Below, one piece after another: positions 54,576 to 63,025 of a DNA stretch of 64,000 nt (its first letter is position 1; the number at the start of each line of letters is the position of its first letter). The position numbers and the translations under genes are program-made. This stretch comes from JBKECF01 sp047974375 (GTDB lineage Bacteria > Bacillota > Clostridia > Lachnospirales > CAMZNU01). Where the stretch lies: contig JBKECF010000031.1 in assembly GCA_047974375.1 (NCBI GenBank), forward strand, positions 1-64,000, read 5' to 3'. The notes under the pieces are model-generated. The model worked only from the letters and a program-made list of their open reading frames with translations, had not been told where the DNA came from and did not search any database.

Positions 54576-56066
54576 TTAATATGATTTTTTCAATCTGCTA
54601 AACCCACTAATTTCTAAACCTGTATCATAGTCTAATTGTTTCACTTCATTTGGTTCTGTCTTTTTTTGTCGAGTCATGCCATGGTTATTCCATGAGCCTT
54701 TAAAATTTTTCTGCCATGGTCGTTCTTCCCAGCAATAGCCTCTGTATGGATCTCTCGTTTCATCCATCCATTCCATTAACTCTTTATGAAATTTGTTTCT
54801 AATTTCCATATATTCATTGGAATTAATTAAATTATTCATTTCCTCAGGGTCTGATGTTAAATTGTAAAGTTCGTCATCGCTATGCATGGATATTATAAGT
54901 TTAAACTGATCTTTTACTATACACCTTACAGGTTGATAACCACCAAATCCATCATGGTCAACCTCATAGCGATTAAATTCTATAAAGGCTTTATTTACTT
55001 TATCTTCCTGCCTTAAAGTTCCCTTGGAAAATATGCTTTCACCGTATAAAGCTTCCGGCTTTTTAATGTTAAAAAATTCTAAAATAGTTGGAGTGATATC
55101 TATATGAGATACTATATCTCTTCGAGTACAGCTATTTCTACAGTGCGGACTATTTATTATTAGAGGGATATTTGTAATTTCTTCGTACATAGCCGCACCT
55201 TTCCCCTCTATTTTATGAGAACCCATAGATGCACCATGGTCCGATGTATACATTATGGTAGGGTCCCATAAATCGCTGTTTATAACCTCCAAAACTCTAC
55301 CTATTTCATAATCAACAAAGCTATTGCAGCCAGCTAATCCGAAACCCTTGGAATCCTCAAAAACCTCTTTAGTATTTTCAGCCCATAATCGTATATGCCT
55401 TGGCAAAGAATTTATATCTGCATTACCATTCTCTTTTTTAAATACATTTTTATTTTTAAAAGGCTCAAAAAATTTTTTTGGTGCCAATGACGGGTCATGA
55501 GGTTCATCATAGGAAAGAACTAAAAGAAAATCTTCATTTTTATGCTTATTAATAAATTCAATTGCTTTGTTGGTACATTTGTGTGCATAGGTAAAACTTT
55601 CATCAACTCCATTTTCATCGAAACAACTTTCAAATTTTCTTGAACGTAAACGCTCTGCATCAGACATTTCCATTAAATAATTTCGCATATCAAACCAATA
55701 ATTTTCGTCCCAACCCTTAGGGCAAATACCATCACCAAAATAATCTCCGCCATCTAAATGCCATTTACCTATATAACCACAATGAATATTTGCCTCACTT
55801 AAACGTTCCCCTATAGTTTTAACACCCTGACCCAAGTTCATGCTATTGCCTATCATACCGTTAGTATGAGGATAGGTTCCCGTAAAAATAGTTGAACGTG
55901 CTGGACCGCAAACAGGTTGTGCTGTATAGGCATGGTCAAAACTTACCCCCTCTTTTACTAGTCTATCTAAATTCGGTGTATGCATTTCAAACTTATCATT
56001 AAAGGCATTAATCATGTCCTTGCGTTGGGTATCCGTCATAATAAAAATAAATTGATTTCTCTTCAT
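54576..56066 (-). CDS. Sulfatase (Cys-type, formylglycine-dependent)
   Basis: This 496-residue sulfatase of the alkaline phosphatase superfamily hydrolyses sulfate esters, probably from sulfated glycans. The activation motif C-x-P-x-R is seen as VCGPARSTIFTG (C53, P55, R57), so the cysteine is converted to formylglycine. The first metal Asp is in IMTDTQRKD (D12), and the later ligands are in TSDHGASMGSH. The C-terminal DDELYNLTSDPEEMNNL is typical. There is no signal peptide, so it acts in the cytoplasm on imported fragments. In an anaerobe the maturation would need an anSME-type radical SAM enzyme, which is not in this window. It starts behind AGGAGG. Confidence 0.92.
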   Translation of the reverse strand: MKRNQFIFIMTDTQRKDMINAFNDKFEMHTPNLDRLVKEGVSFDHAYTAQPVCGPARSTIFTGTYPHTNGMIGNSMNLGQGVKTIGERLSEANIHCGYIGKWHLDGGDYFGDGICPKGWDENYWFDMRNYLMEMSDAERLRSRKFESCFDENGVDESFTYAHKCTNKAIEFINKHKNEDFLLVLSYDEPHDPSLAPKKFFEPFKNKNVFKKENGNADINSLPRHIRLWAENTKEVFEDSKGFGLAGCNSFVDYEIGRVLEVINSDLWDPTIMYTSDHGASMGSHKIEGKGAAMYEEITNIPLIINSPHCRNSCTRRDIVSHIDITPTILEFFNIKKPEALYGESIFSKGTLRQEDKVNKAFIEFNRYEVDHDGFGGYQPVRCIVKDQFKLIISMHSDDELYNLTSDPEEMNNLINSNEYMEIRNKFHKELMEWMDETRDPYRGYCWEERPWQKNFKGSWNNHGMTRQKKTEPNEVKQLDYDTGLEISGFSRLKKSY

Positions 56067-56160
56067 TTTTCCTCCTAATAATAATTTCTCCAGATTTTCA
56101 TGTCTTTAGAATACCATAAATTATAATTGGTGCAGCGATTTTTTCAGAAAGACCTTTTAT

Positions 56161-56189
56161 TTTCCAAATAAACATGATAGTCTTATAAT
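56161..56189 (+). promoter_or_regulatory. Candidate promoter for the mop-like gene
   Basis: TTTCCA is separated by 17 bp from a consensus TATAAT, 36 bp before the start codon. Confidence 0.5.
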
Positions 56190-56224
56190 GTAAATATGTT
56201 ATTTAGTAATAAGGAGTATTGGTT

Positions 56225-56434
56225 ATGAAAATTAGTGCAAGAAATCAACTAAAAGGTAAAGTAGTGTCTATTAACGAAGGGGCTGTTAACGGCATAGTAG
56301 TACTTGATATTGGCGACGGAAATTTAATAAGTTCAACAATTTCAATGGCGGCAATTAAAGAACTAGGCATTAAAGTTGGAAGCGAAGCCTATGCAATTAT
56401 AAAGGCAACTTCTGTTATGGTTGGAGTTGAGTAA
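56225..56434 (+). CDS. Mop-like molybdopterin/molybdate-binding (TOBE) protein
   Basis: This 69-residue protein consists of one TOBE/Mop domain: KISARNQLKGKVVSINEGAV at the start and AIIKATSVMVGVE at the end, the standard ligand-binding edges. Small Mop proteins bind molybdate or tungstate oligomerically and store it in the cytoplasm. The ATG at 56225 is 8 bases after AAGGAG; an in-frame TTG at 56219 is too close to the site. It is monocistronic with its own promoter and terminator. No molybdenum importer or cofactor genes adjoin it. Confidence 0.9.
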   Translation: MKISARNQLKGKVVSINEGAVNGIVVLDIGDGNLISSTISMAAIKELGIKVGSEAYAIIKATSVMVGVE

Positions 56435-56445
56435 ACTCTAGTCTG

Positions 56446-56500
56446 ACATAAAAAAGCTGTAGGTAAGTGATAATTATCACTTACCTACAGCTTTTTTGCT
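56446..56500. terminator. Strong symmetrical terminator after the mop-like gene
   Basis: A long perfect palindrome (AGCTGTAGGTAAGTGATAA and its complement) is flanked by A-runs and T-runs. It serves the plus-strand gene and, by symmetry, the minus-strand pseudogene at 56567. Confidence 0.92.
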
Positions 56501-56566
56501 ATGAAATTACACTCTAACCTCTTCATTAATTCCTAAATAAATTTTTATTTTTTTATGCATTCTCGG

Positions 56567-57405
56567 TTACTTAAAGTAACGCATATTGTTTATAAAACTT
56601 TCATTTTGGTCAAATAACATAGTGTTAATATTGTTCTCGAAGTCTAATTTAGCAATACCTCTTCTACCTTCAAGAGCAGATATTGTATATATGCTTTTTA
56701 CGTCCTTACTATAATCCGCAGCACCAATTTGTATAGGCGGATCCATCCATTCACTCGCTTTATATTCATCATTTAAAATATTATATTCTATGCCCTCGTA
56801 TTTAATGATTCCTTCTTGTGGTCGCAAAGTATTTGAAGTAATTAACAGTCTATTATGATCTTTTCTTAATAAAGCCCTTAAATATCCTCTATAATCAAAT
56901 AAAGCTTCTTCATTCTCAAAAGTAAAGTCCGTTTTATAGACTGTACATAAAGGTTCCATAATATTTCCATTTTCATATCTAGTTTCAGACCTTGCTTCAG
57001 TATAGGAATAACCAATAACGTATATGCTTCCTGTTTCTTCATCTACATTAAAAGTTTCTACTTCAGTATCACCATCATTAGTACCTAAAATTAATCAACC
57101 CTCACCTAATACAGTTTTGTCTGTAATTGTAATTTTATTATTACTTTTTCCATAAGTATAAGTTCCCCGCTCAGCTCTTCCAGGATATTTAATTTTTCTA
57201 GAGCTAGGCATTCCATAAACTCTGCCATCATCATAAAAAATTCTATTAATAGCCCCATCTTCGGCCGCTCGCCCTTTAAGAGCCATATATTTATTACTTT
57301 TAGTTTTAGTATTTGCAGTATTTGTAGGTAATATTGTTATAATCAGTTCAAGGTAAACGCAGTTACAGTACACAGCAAAATAATTGCGCTCATTGTTTTT
57401 TTCAT
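56567..57405 (-). pseudogene. Broken secreted protein gene of unknown family
   Basis: On the minus strand an ATG at 57405, behind AGGAGGA, begins a signal peptide (MKKTMSAIILLCTVTAFT). A frameshift near 57345 moves to a frame reading TNTANTKTKSNKYMALKG, then RIFYDDGRVYGMPSSR and GTYTYGKSNNKITITDKT. That frame has an in-frame TGA near 57096 after VLGEG. It continues as LILGTNDGDTEVETFNVDE, SIYVIGYSYTEARSE and a domain to 56567 (LLRKDHNRLLITSNTLRPQE). The ancestor was about 275 residues and exported. I do not recognise the family. One frameshift and one nonsense codon make it a pseudogene. Confidence 0.7.
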
Positions 57406-57542
57406 AATAGTTCCTCCTAATTTTAATAAACTAGTATGCAATACTAATTCACGCCATCAGTTACCTTACTATTAGGTGGCAGGACTGTCTAATTCTTACC
57501 GATTAAAAAACAAATTACTTTCGGACAGCTCCATAGTTTTTC

Positions 57543-57571
57543 TTGACACATATTTATAAAAATACTACAAT
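57543..57571 (+). promoter_or_regulatory. Strong sigma-A promoter for rny
   Basis: A perfect TTGACA is separated by 17 bp from TACAAT. Transcription would start near 57578, leaving a 5' leader of about 145 nt that is very AT-rich with no recognisable riboswitch. Confidence 0.75.
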
Positions 57572-57721
57572 TAAAAAAGCGAGTGAAAAAAATTTTATTC
57601 CATTTTTATTTCATATAAAAGGTAAAAATTTATATCATATATTTTTAAATTTAAAATATATATTAAAGTATATATTTCACTTATAACTAACAACAACTCA
57701 TAGAAAGGAAGGTGCACAACA

Positions 57722-59275
57722 ATGAATATAATACTAAACATAATTGCAATTGCTATAGCAATAGCCATTCCAATATTAATTGGTATATTCATAGGCTATT
57801 TTTATCATAAAAAAATAAGCGAAGCTAAAATAGGTAATGCAAACACACAAGCTGAAAATATAATAAAAGAAGCTAAAAAAAATGCAGAAACTATTAAAAA
57901 AGAAATGATTTTAGAAGCAAAAGAAGAAGGTATTAAAACAAAAAACGAAGTAGAAAAGGAAACAAAAGAACGTAGAGACGAGGTTTTAAAGTTAGAAAAG
58001 CGTTTACTACAAAAGGAAGAAACTTTAGAAAAAAAGTCGGATTCCTACGATAAAAAAGAAGAAAAATTAACCGCAAAACTAGAAAAGCTAGACCTTAAGG
58101 AAAAGAAACTAGAGGCTTTAGAAGATAAACAAACAGAAATTTTAGAAAAAATATCTGGTTATACTGCCGAGGAAGCAAGAATTGAGCTTATTGAAACCCT
58201 TAAAAGCGATATAAAAATCGAAAGTGCAAAAATTATTAAAGACCAAGAAAACGAAATTCGTCAAGAAGCAAAAAGAAAATCCCAAGAGATTTTGTCTACT
58301 GCCATACAAAGATGCAGCGTAGACCATGTTACAGAAACAACTGTTTCTGTTGTAGAATTGCCAAATGATGAAATGAAAGGCAGGATAATTGGTAGAGAAG
58401 GTAGAAATATCCGTGCCATAGAATCTTTAACAGGTATTGACCTAATAATTGACGATACCCCAGAGGCTGTTATTCTATCTGGCTTTGACCCAATGCGTAG
58501 GGAAATAGCACGTATAGCTTTGGAAAAACTAATTGCTGACGGTAGAGTTCACCCAGCTCGTATAGAAGAAATGGTAGAAAAAGCAAAAAAAGAAGTAGAA
58601 TCTCAAATGATACAAGATGGCGAATCTGCTGTTCTAGAAGTAGGTGTCCACGGTTTAAATAACAGACTAATAAGACTACTAGGTAAAATGAAATTTAGAA
58701 CTAGTTATGGCCAAAATATTTTACAACACTCCATTGAAGTTGCATACCTAGCAGGACTTATGGCGGCAGAAATTGGCGTAGACGTAACCTTGGCAAAAAG
58801 AGCTGGCCTTTTACACGACATTGGTAAATCTATTAACCACGACGTAGAAGGTTCTCATGTTGAGGTAGGTGTTAATTTACTAAAGAAATATAAAGAATCT
58901 CCAACTGTTATAAATGCCTGCGAGTCACACCACGGCGACGCCGAGCCTACTAGTATAATATCCGTTTTAGTTCAAGCAGCCGATGCAATATCTGCCGCTA
59001 GACCTGGTTCAAGACGTGAAACTTTAGAGCATTACATTAAACGTTTAGAGTCTTTAGAGCGTATTGCCGATAACTATGAAGGAGTAGAAAAATCCTTTGC
59101 CATTCAAGCTGGTAGAGAGCTTAGAGTTTTAGTTATACCAGAAAAAATCGACGATGCTGGTATGACTGTTTTATCCAGAGAAATAGCTAAGCAAATAGAA
59201 GAAGAACTTGAGTATCCTGGGCAAATACGTGTTAACTTAGTTAGAGAATCCAGAGTAGTAGAGTATGCGAAATAA
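57722..59275 (+). CDS. rny: Ribonuclease Y
   Basis: This 517-residue membrane-anchored endoribonuclease starts mRNA turnover in many Firmicutes. It has an N-terminal membrane segment (residues 1-25), a long charged coiled coil (about 30-200), a KH RNA-binding domain (GRIIGREGRNIRAIESLTG, about 220-240) and an HD catalytic domain with HDIGKSINHD (H365, D366). The ending EYPGQIRVNLVRESR is characteristic. The start follows AAAGGAAGGTG. The length matches the family. Its last codons overlap the start of the deacetylase gene by 11 bp, so the two are translationally coupled. Confidence 0.97.
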   Translation: MNIILNIIAIAIAIAIPILIGIFIGYFYHKKISEAKIGNANTQAENIIKEAKKNAETIKKEMILEAKEEGIKTKNEVEKETKERRDEVLKLEKRLLQKEETLEKKSDSYDKKEEKLTAKLEKLDLKEKKLEALEDKQTEILEKISGYTAEEARIELIETLKSDIKIESAKIIKDQENEIRQEAKRKSQEILSTAIQRCSVDHVTETTVSVVELPNDEMKGRIIGREGRNIRAIESLTGIDLIIDDTPEAVILSGFDPMRREIARIALEKLIADGRVHPARIEEMVEKAKKEVESQMIQDGESAVLEVGVHGLNNRLIRLLGKMKFRTSYGQNILQHSIEVAYLAGLMAAEIGVDVTLAKRAGLLHDIGKSINHDVEGSHVEVGVNLLKKYKESPTVINACESHHGDAEPTSIISVLVQAADAISAARPGSRRETLEHYIKRLESLERIADNYEGVEKSFAIQAGRELRVLVIPEKIDDAGMTVLSREIAKQIEEELEYPGQIRVNLVRESRVVEYAK

Positions 59276-60014
59276 AATTTTTTTAACTATACTAATTATT
59301 ATTCTATTTCCCATAAAAGTATTTGCAGATATTCCTATACTTTTGTACCACAATGTAAGGGAAAATTTTAATGAATCTGGTCCTATGGCTTATATGTATG
59401 TAAAACCAGAAACATTTAAAAACCAAATTATTACTTTAAAAGAAGATGGATACAACTTTATAACTATTACAGATTACTACAACTATGAACAAGGCACATT
59501 TACTATGCCAGAAAAGCCTATAATGATAACTTTCGACGACGGCTACTTGGATAATTACGTAAACGCCTATCCAATTTTAAAAGAACTTAAGGTTTCGGCT
59601 ACTTTATTTGTAAGCGGGAGAAATATAAATTTAAGTCACGGCGAATTCACAGAGGAAAAATGCCAATACATGTCTTGGAAGGAACTAAAAGAAATTAACG
59701 ACTCTGGTGTTTTTGATGTACAATCCCATAGTTTTGACCACACTTCCTTTTTGGATTTAAGTTATGAAGATAAAATTATGAATAGTACAACTTCCTTTGA
59801 TTTAATAAAAAAATATTTGGATAAAGACCCCCTAGGCATTGCAGTGCCCTATGGATTTTCCAACAAAGATATTAACAATTTACTTAAAGAAAACTACAAA
59901 TACATTTTACGAGTTTATAGAGATAATGACGAAAAAGAAAAAAATGTTTTCTATAGAAAAATAATAAGCGAAAAACAAAAAGGCATAGAATTAATAAATG
60001 AAGTTAATAAATAA
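59265..60014 (+). CDS. Polysaccharide deacetylase (NodB/CE4 family)
   Basis: This 249-residue exported enzyme removes N- or O-acetyl groups from cell-wall or other polysaccharides. It has a signal peptide ending near KVFA-DIP. CE4 motif 1 is ITFDDGY (D91, D92), and motif 2 is SHSFDHT (H155, H159), giving the Asp-His-His metal site. The later motifs are less obvious (PYGFSNKD). It begins within the last codons of rny, which is unusual for an exported enzyme and means its expression follows RNase Y. A terminator follows. Confidence 0.9.
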   Translation: MRNKIFLTILIIILFPIKVFADIPILLYHNVRENFNESGPMAYMYVKPETFKNQIITLKEDGYNFITITDYYNYEQGTFTMPEKPIMITFDDGYLDNYVNAYPILKELKVSATLFVSGRNINLSHGEFTEEKCQYMSWKELKEINDSGVFDVQSHSFDHTSFLDLSYEDKIMNSTTSFDLIKKYLDKDPLGIAVPYGFSNKDINNLLKENYKYILRVYRDNDEKEKNVFYRKIISEKQKGIELINEVNK

Positions 60015-60053
60015 AAAAACGTCCACTAAAGTTTTAGTGGATGTTTTTTTTAC
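60015..60053 (+). terminator. Rho-independent terminator after the deacetylase
   Basis: An AACGTCCACTAAA...TTTAGTGGATGTT stem with G-U pairing is followed by a T-run, just after the stop codon. Confidence 0.85.
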
Positions 60054-60107
60054 TTAATGATAGAATATGTAAAGATACTATTTTTTTATACGGAAGGAGA
60101 GATACGT

Positions 60108-60842
60108 ATGAGTACAAACGAATTAATTGAAAATTTAAAAAATTTAATTATTGCCCCAAAGAAGTTATACGAGAGTATAAAAGTAAATCCTAGCTTTATT
60201 GTTCCACTTATTTTACTTTTAATTATAACAGCTGCTTCAACAATATTAGGGTCGAAATCACCAACCCTTAAGCCTGAAATAATGGCTGCTCAACTTACTG
60301 AGGCAACGGGAAGACCAGAAGCTGGGGATATGATTTTGAAACAATTTGAAATGGCAGAAGAAATGGGCATATCAGCTAATGCTATATCTATACCTGTTGT
60401 TTTAATGAGCGCTGGTGGAACAATAGTAACTCTTGTTATATTTGCGGCTTTGCTTTTATTAATTACAAAAATATTAAGTGGCGAAGCTACTTTTAAAAAA
60501 ATGTTCACCCTTTTAATCTATAATAATATAGTAGCATCTATTCTTACTTTTTTCGCAATTTTATTAATGGTACTTCTAAATAGCTCTATTAATATTTTTT
60601 CCTTTGCTGCCGTTATTATGCCTAAGGGCAATATGTATGACCCAGTATTTGTACTATTAAACGCTATTACTATTCCAGCAATATATTCTACAGTACTTAA
60701 CATAATAGGTGTAAAAGTTATATGCGAATATGAAACTTACACTAAATCAATTTTTATAAATATAGTAGGTTTTATTTTACCAATTATTTTCGCTATATCC
60801 AATGCAATTATTGCCCTTAACGCCTATAAGATGATTCCATAA
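60108..60842 (+). CDS. Yip1-domain membrane protein
   Basis: This 244-residue membrane protein has about five hydrophobic segments. The start MSTNELIENLKNLIIAPKKL is followed by VNPSFIVPLILLL, which is typical of bacterial Yip1-like proteins (P-x-x-x-F/Y-x-x-I...NP...P at the N-terminus). The function of bacterial members is unknown. The frame extends upstream to 60057, but the ATG at 60108 follows GGAAGGAGAG and is clearly better. It is 17 bp before the MacA-like gene and probably belongs to the efflux operon. Confidence 0.8.
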   Translation: MSTNELIENLKNLIIAPKKLYESIKVNPSFIVPLILLLIITAASTILGSKSPTLKPEIMAAQLTEATGRPEAGDMILKQFEMAEEMGISANAISIPVVLMSAGGTIVTLVIFAALLLLITKILSGEATFKKMFTLLIYNNIVASILTFFAILLMVLLNSSINIFSFAAVIMPKGNMYDPVFVLLNAITIPAIYSTVLNIIGVKVICEYETYTKSIFINIVGFILPIIFAISNAIIALNAYKMIP

Positions 60843-60859
60843 ACCCTAAGGAGATAACC

Positions 60860-62311
60860 ATGAAAAAAAAAATAATTATAGTCGCTATTGTTATAATGGT
60901 AGCCATTTTTTTAGGATTTGCCATAAAGAATGCTGCTAGTACATCTGATAGTGGAGCTAATACAGGTATAAATGGGCCTAGCGATGGCTTGCTAGTAAAA
61001 ATAAGTGAAGTAAAAAGCGAAAATATAATAAAAACAATAGTTGCCGATGGCGAAGTAACTATGATAAATAAAAATGCTGTATATTCACCTTCAACATCTA
61101 AAGTTAATGCTGTAAATTTCCAAGTTGGCGATGAAGTTAAAGTAGGCGATGTACTTCTTACTTACGACTCTAAATCTATAGAAACTCTACAAGACCAGTT
61201 AAGACTAGCAAAACTAGACTTAGAAGCCGGCCAACTTGCCTTAGAAAGCATTAACATTGTTTCAGAAGAACAGGTACTACAACTAGACGCTTCTTTAAGA
61301 GCTAGCGAGGAAGGTATTAACTCCGCCCAGAAGCAATTAGAGCAAATAAACTTAAATATTCAAGCTGCCCAAAGTCAATTAGAACAAAGCGAAAAAGCTG
61401 CAAATGATGGTGAAACTCTATTAACCAATGGAATAATAAGCCAAAATGAATATCAAGACCTAAAAAATGCCCTTACATCGGCTCAAAGCAATATGGAAAC
61501 TTTAAACCTACAGCGTGAAAACGCTTTATCCGCTGTAGAATCAGCAAAAAAATCCTATAATGACGCAGAAAAACAAGCTAATTTAGGTAAAAATAAAAAT
61601 TCTTCTAAAGCTGTGCGTAACCAAAACGCTGCACAGCAAATTACTATTGAAAAGTTAAATATGCAAATATCAGACCTAAAAAAGCAAATAGGTGAATACA
61701 AGGAAAGCATTATATCGGAATATGCCGGCATTATTCTAGAAAAAAACGTTGAAAAAGATATGTATGTACAAAGTGGTAGCCCTTTATTTACCATAGGTGA
61801 CACAGGAAATAATAACCTTATAGCAAAAGTAAACGTTTTAGAACTTGATAGTGAAAATATAAAAGAGGGTCAAAAAGCAATAATTACAGGCGACTCCTTT
61901 GAAGATAAAGAAATAAAAGGTACTGTTACCAAGGTTCACCCTACTATTGAAAGTAAGGCTGTAAATGGTACACCTAAAAAAGTTGTTGTAACTGAAATAA
62001 AATTAGATAACTCCGATACGGTAATACGTGACGGCAGTACAATTGAAGCAGAAATATCCCTAAGTGATGGTGAGGAATTACCAGTAGTACCATTAATGGC
62101 AATTGCTACAAATGATGATGGTGAAGACTATGTTCTTGTAGTAAATGAGGATTTTTCTGTAGAAAAACGAATAATAACAATTGGTGATTATACAGGCTCC
62201 AATGTATCTGTTGCAAACCTAGAAGTTGGCGAAACTGTAGTGCTAGAGCCATCGCAAATGCTTAAAGACGGAGATTTTATAAAATATACTAATATAACCA
62301 CAGAGGAATAG
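60860..62311 (+). CDS. Efflux adaptor protein (MacA/HlyD-type membrane fusion protein)
   Basis: This 483-residue protein has one N-terminal membrane segment (about residues 3-25) and lipoyl-like halves (VNFQVGDEVKVGDVLLTYD and IILEKNVEKDMYVQSG). They are separated by a long helical hairpin (about 105-265, heptad-rich, from LQDQLRLAKLDLEAG to LKKQIGEYKESI) and followed by beta-barrel domains. It would join the MacB-type permease to form a tripartite-like exporter in a Gram-positive, for antimicrobial peptides or toxins. It starts after AAGGAG and is 9 bp before the ATPase gene. Confidence 0.9.
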   Translation: MKKKIIIVAIVIMVAIFLGFAIKNAASTSDSGANTGINGPSDGLLVKISEVKSENIIKTIVADGEVTMINKNAVYSPSTSKVNAVNFQVGDEVKVGDVLLTYDSKSIETLQDQLRLAKLDLEAGQLALESINIVSEEQVLQLDASLRASEEGINSAQKQLEQINLNIQAAQSQLEQSEKAANDGETLLTNGIISQNEYQDLKNALTSAQSNMETLNLQRENALSAVESAKKSYNDAEKQANLGKNKNSSKAVRNQNAAQQITIEKLNMQISDLKKQIGEYKESIISEYAGIILEKNVEKDMYVQSGSPLFTIGDTGNNNLIAKVNVLELDSENIKEGQKAIITGDSFEDKEIKGTVTKVHPTIESKAVNGTPKKVVVTEIKLDNSDTVIRDGSTIEAEISLSDGEELPVVPLMAIATNDDGEDYVLVVNEDFSVEKRIITIGDYTGSNVSVANLEVGETVVLEPSQMLKDGDFIKYTNITTEE

Positions 62312-62320
62312 GAGGTCTTT

Positions 62321-63025
62321 ATGAATAAAATAGAGTTAAAAAACCTCCATAAAACTTATAAAAACGGTAAATTAGAAGTAAAAGCCGTACGTGGTATAAA
62401 TTTAAATATAGCCGATGGTGAGTTTATTTCCATTATGGGTGCTTCTGGCTCTGGTAAGTCTACAATGATGAACATACTTGGTTGCTTAGACCGTCTTACA
62501 GAAGGTCAATACATACTAGATGGTGAAGATGTTTCCACTATTGCAGGTAAAGCTTTATCTACTTGCAGAAATAAAAAAATTGGTTTTGTATTCCAATCTT
62601 TCAACCTATTACCAAAGCTTACAACACTACAAAATGTTGAATTACCCATGATATACGCAGGAATAAAAAAATCTGAGCGTCATGAAAAAGCTTTAAGTGC
62701 CCTAGAAAAAGTAGGCCTAGGTGATAGGGTTCACCACAAGCCAAACGAATTATCTGGTGGGCAAAAACAAAGAGTCGCCATTGCAAGGGCTTTAGTAAAT
62801 GAACCAGCTATTATTTTAGCTGATGAGCCTACTGGCAACTTGGACAGTAAAAGCAGTGTGGAAATATTAGAAATTTTCCAAGGATTAAACAACAACGGCT
62901 CTACAATCGTTATGGTTACCCACGAGCCAGACATTGCAATTTACACAAAAAGAATAGTTACCTTTAAAGATGGTTTAATTATAGAAGATAGATTAAACAA
63001 GCAAATAACAGCTGGAGGTGTGTAA
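62321..63025 (+). CDS. ABC transporter ATPase (MacB/LolD-type)
   Basis: This 234-residue ABC ATPase has Walker A GASGSGKST, Q-loop VFQSFNLLP, signature LSGGQKQRVAIARA, Walker B IILADEPTGNLD and H-loop VTHE. It has the MacB-group N-terminus (LHKTYKNGKLEVKAVRGI). It powers the permease encoded by the overlapping next gene (stop and start share bases at 63025). AGGAGG precedes the start. Confidence 0.95.
   Translation: MNKIELKNLHKTYKNGKLEVKAVRGINLNIADGEFISIMGASGSGKSTMMNILGCLDRLTEGQYILDGEDVSTIAGKALSTCRNKKIGFVFQSFNLLPKLTTLQNVELPMIYAGIKKSERHEKALSALEKVGLGDRVHHKPNELSGGQKQRVAIARALVNEPAIILADEPTGNLDSKSSVEILEIFQGLNNNGSTIVMVTHEPDIAIYTKRIVTFKDGLIIEDRLNKQITAGGV

Noticed and set aside
208..57405. Stop-codon recoding as an explanation for readable frames beyond stops
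   Set aside because: All three stop codons are involved, frameshifts and deletions accompany them, and the intact genes around them end normally.
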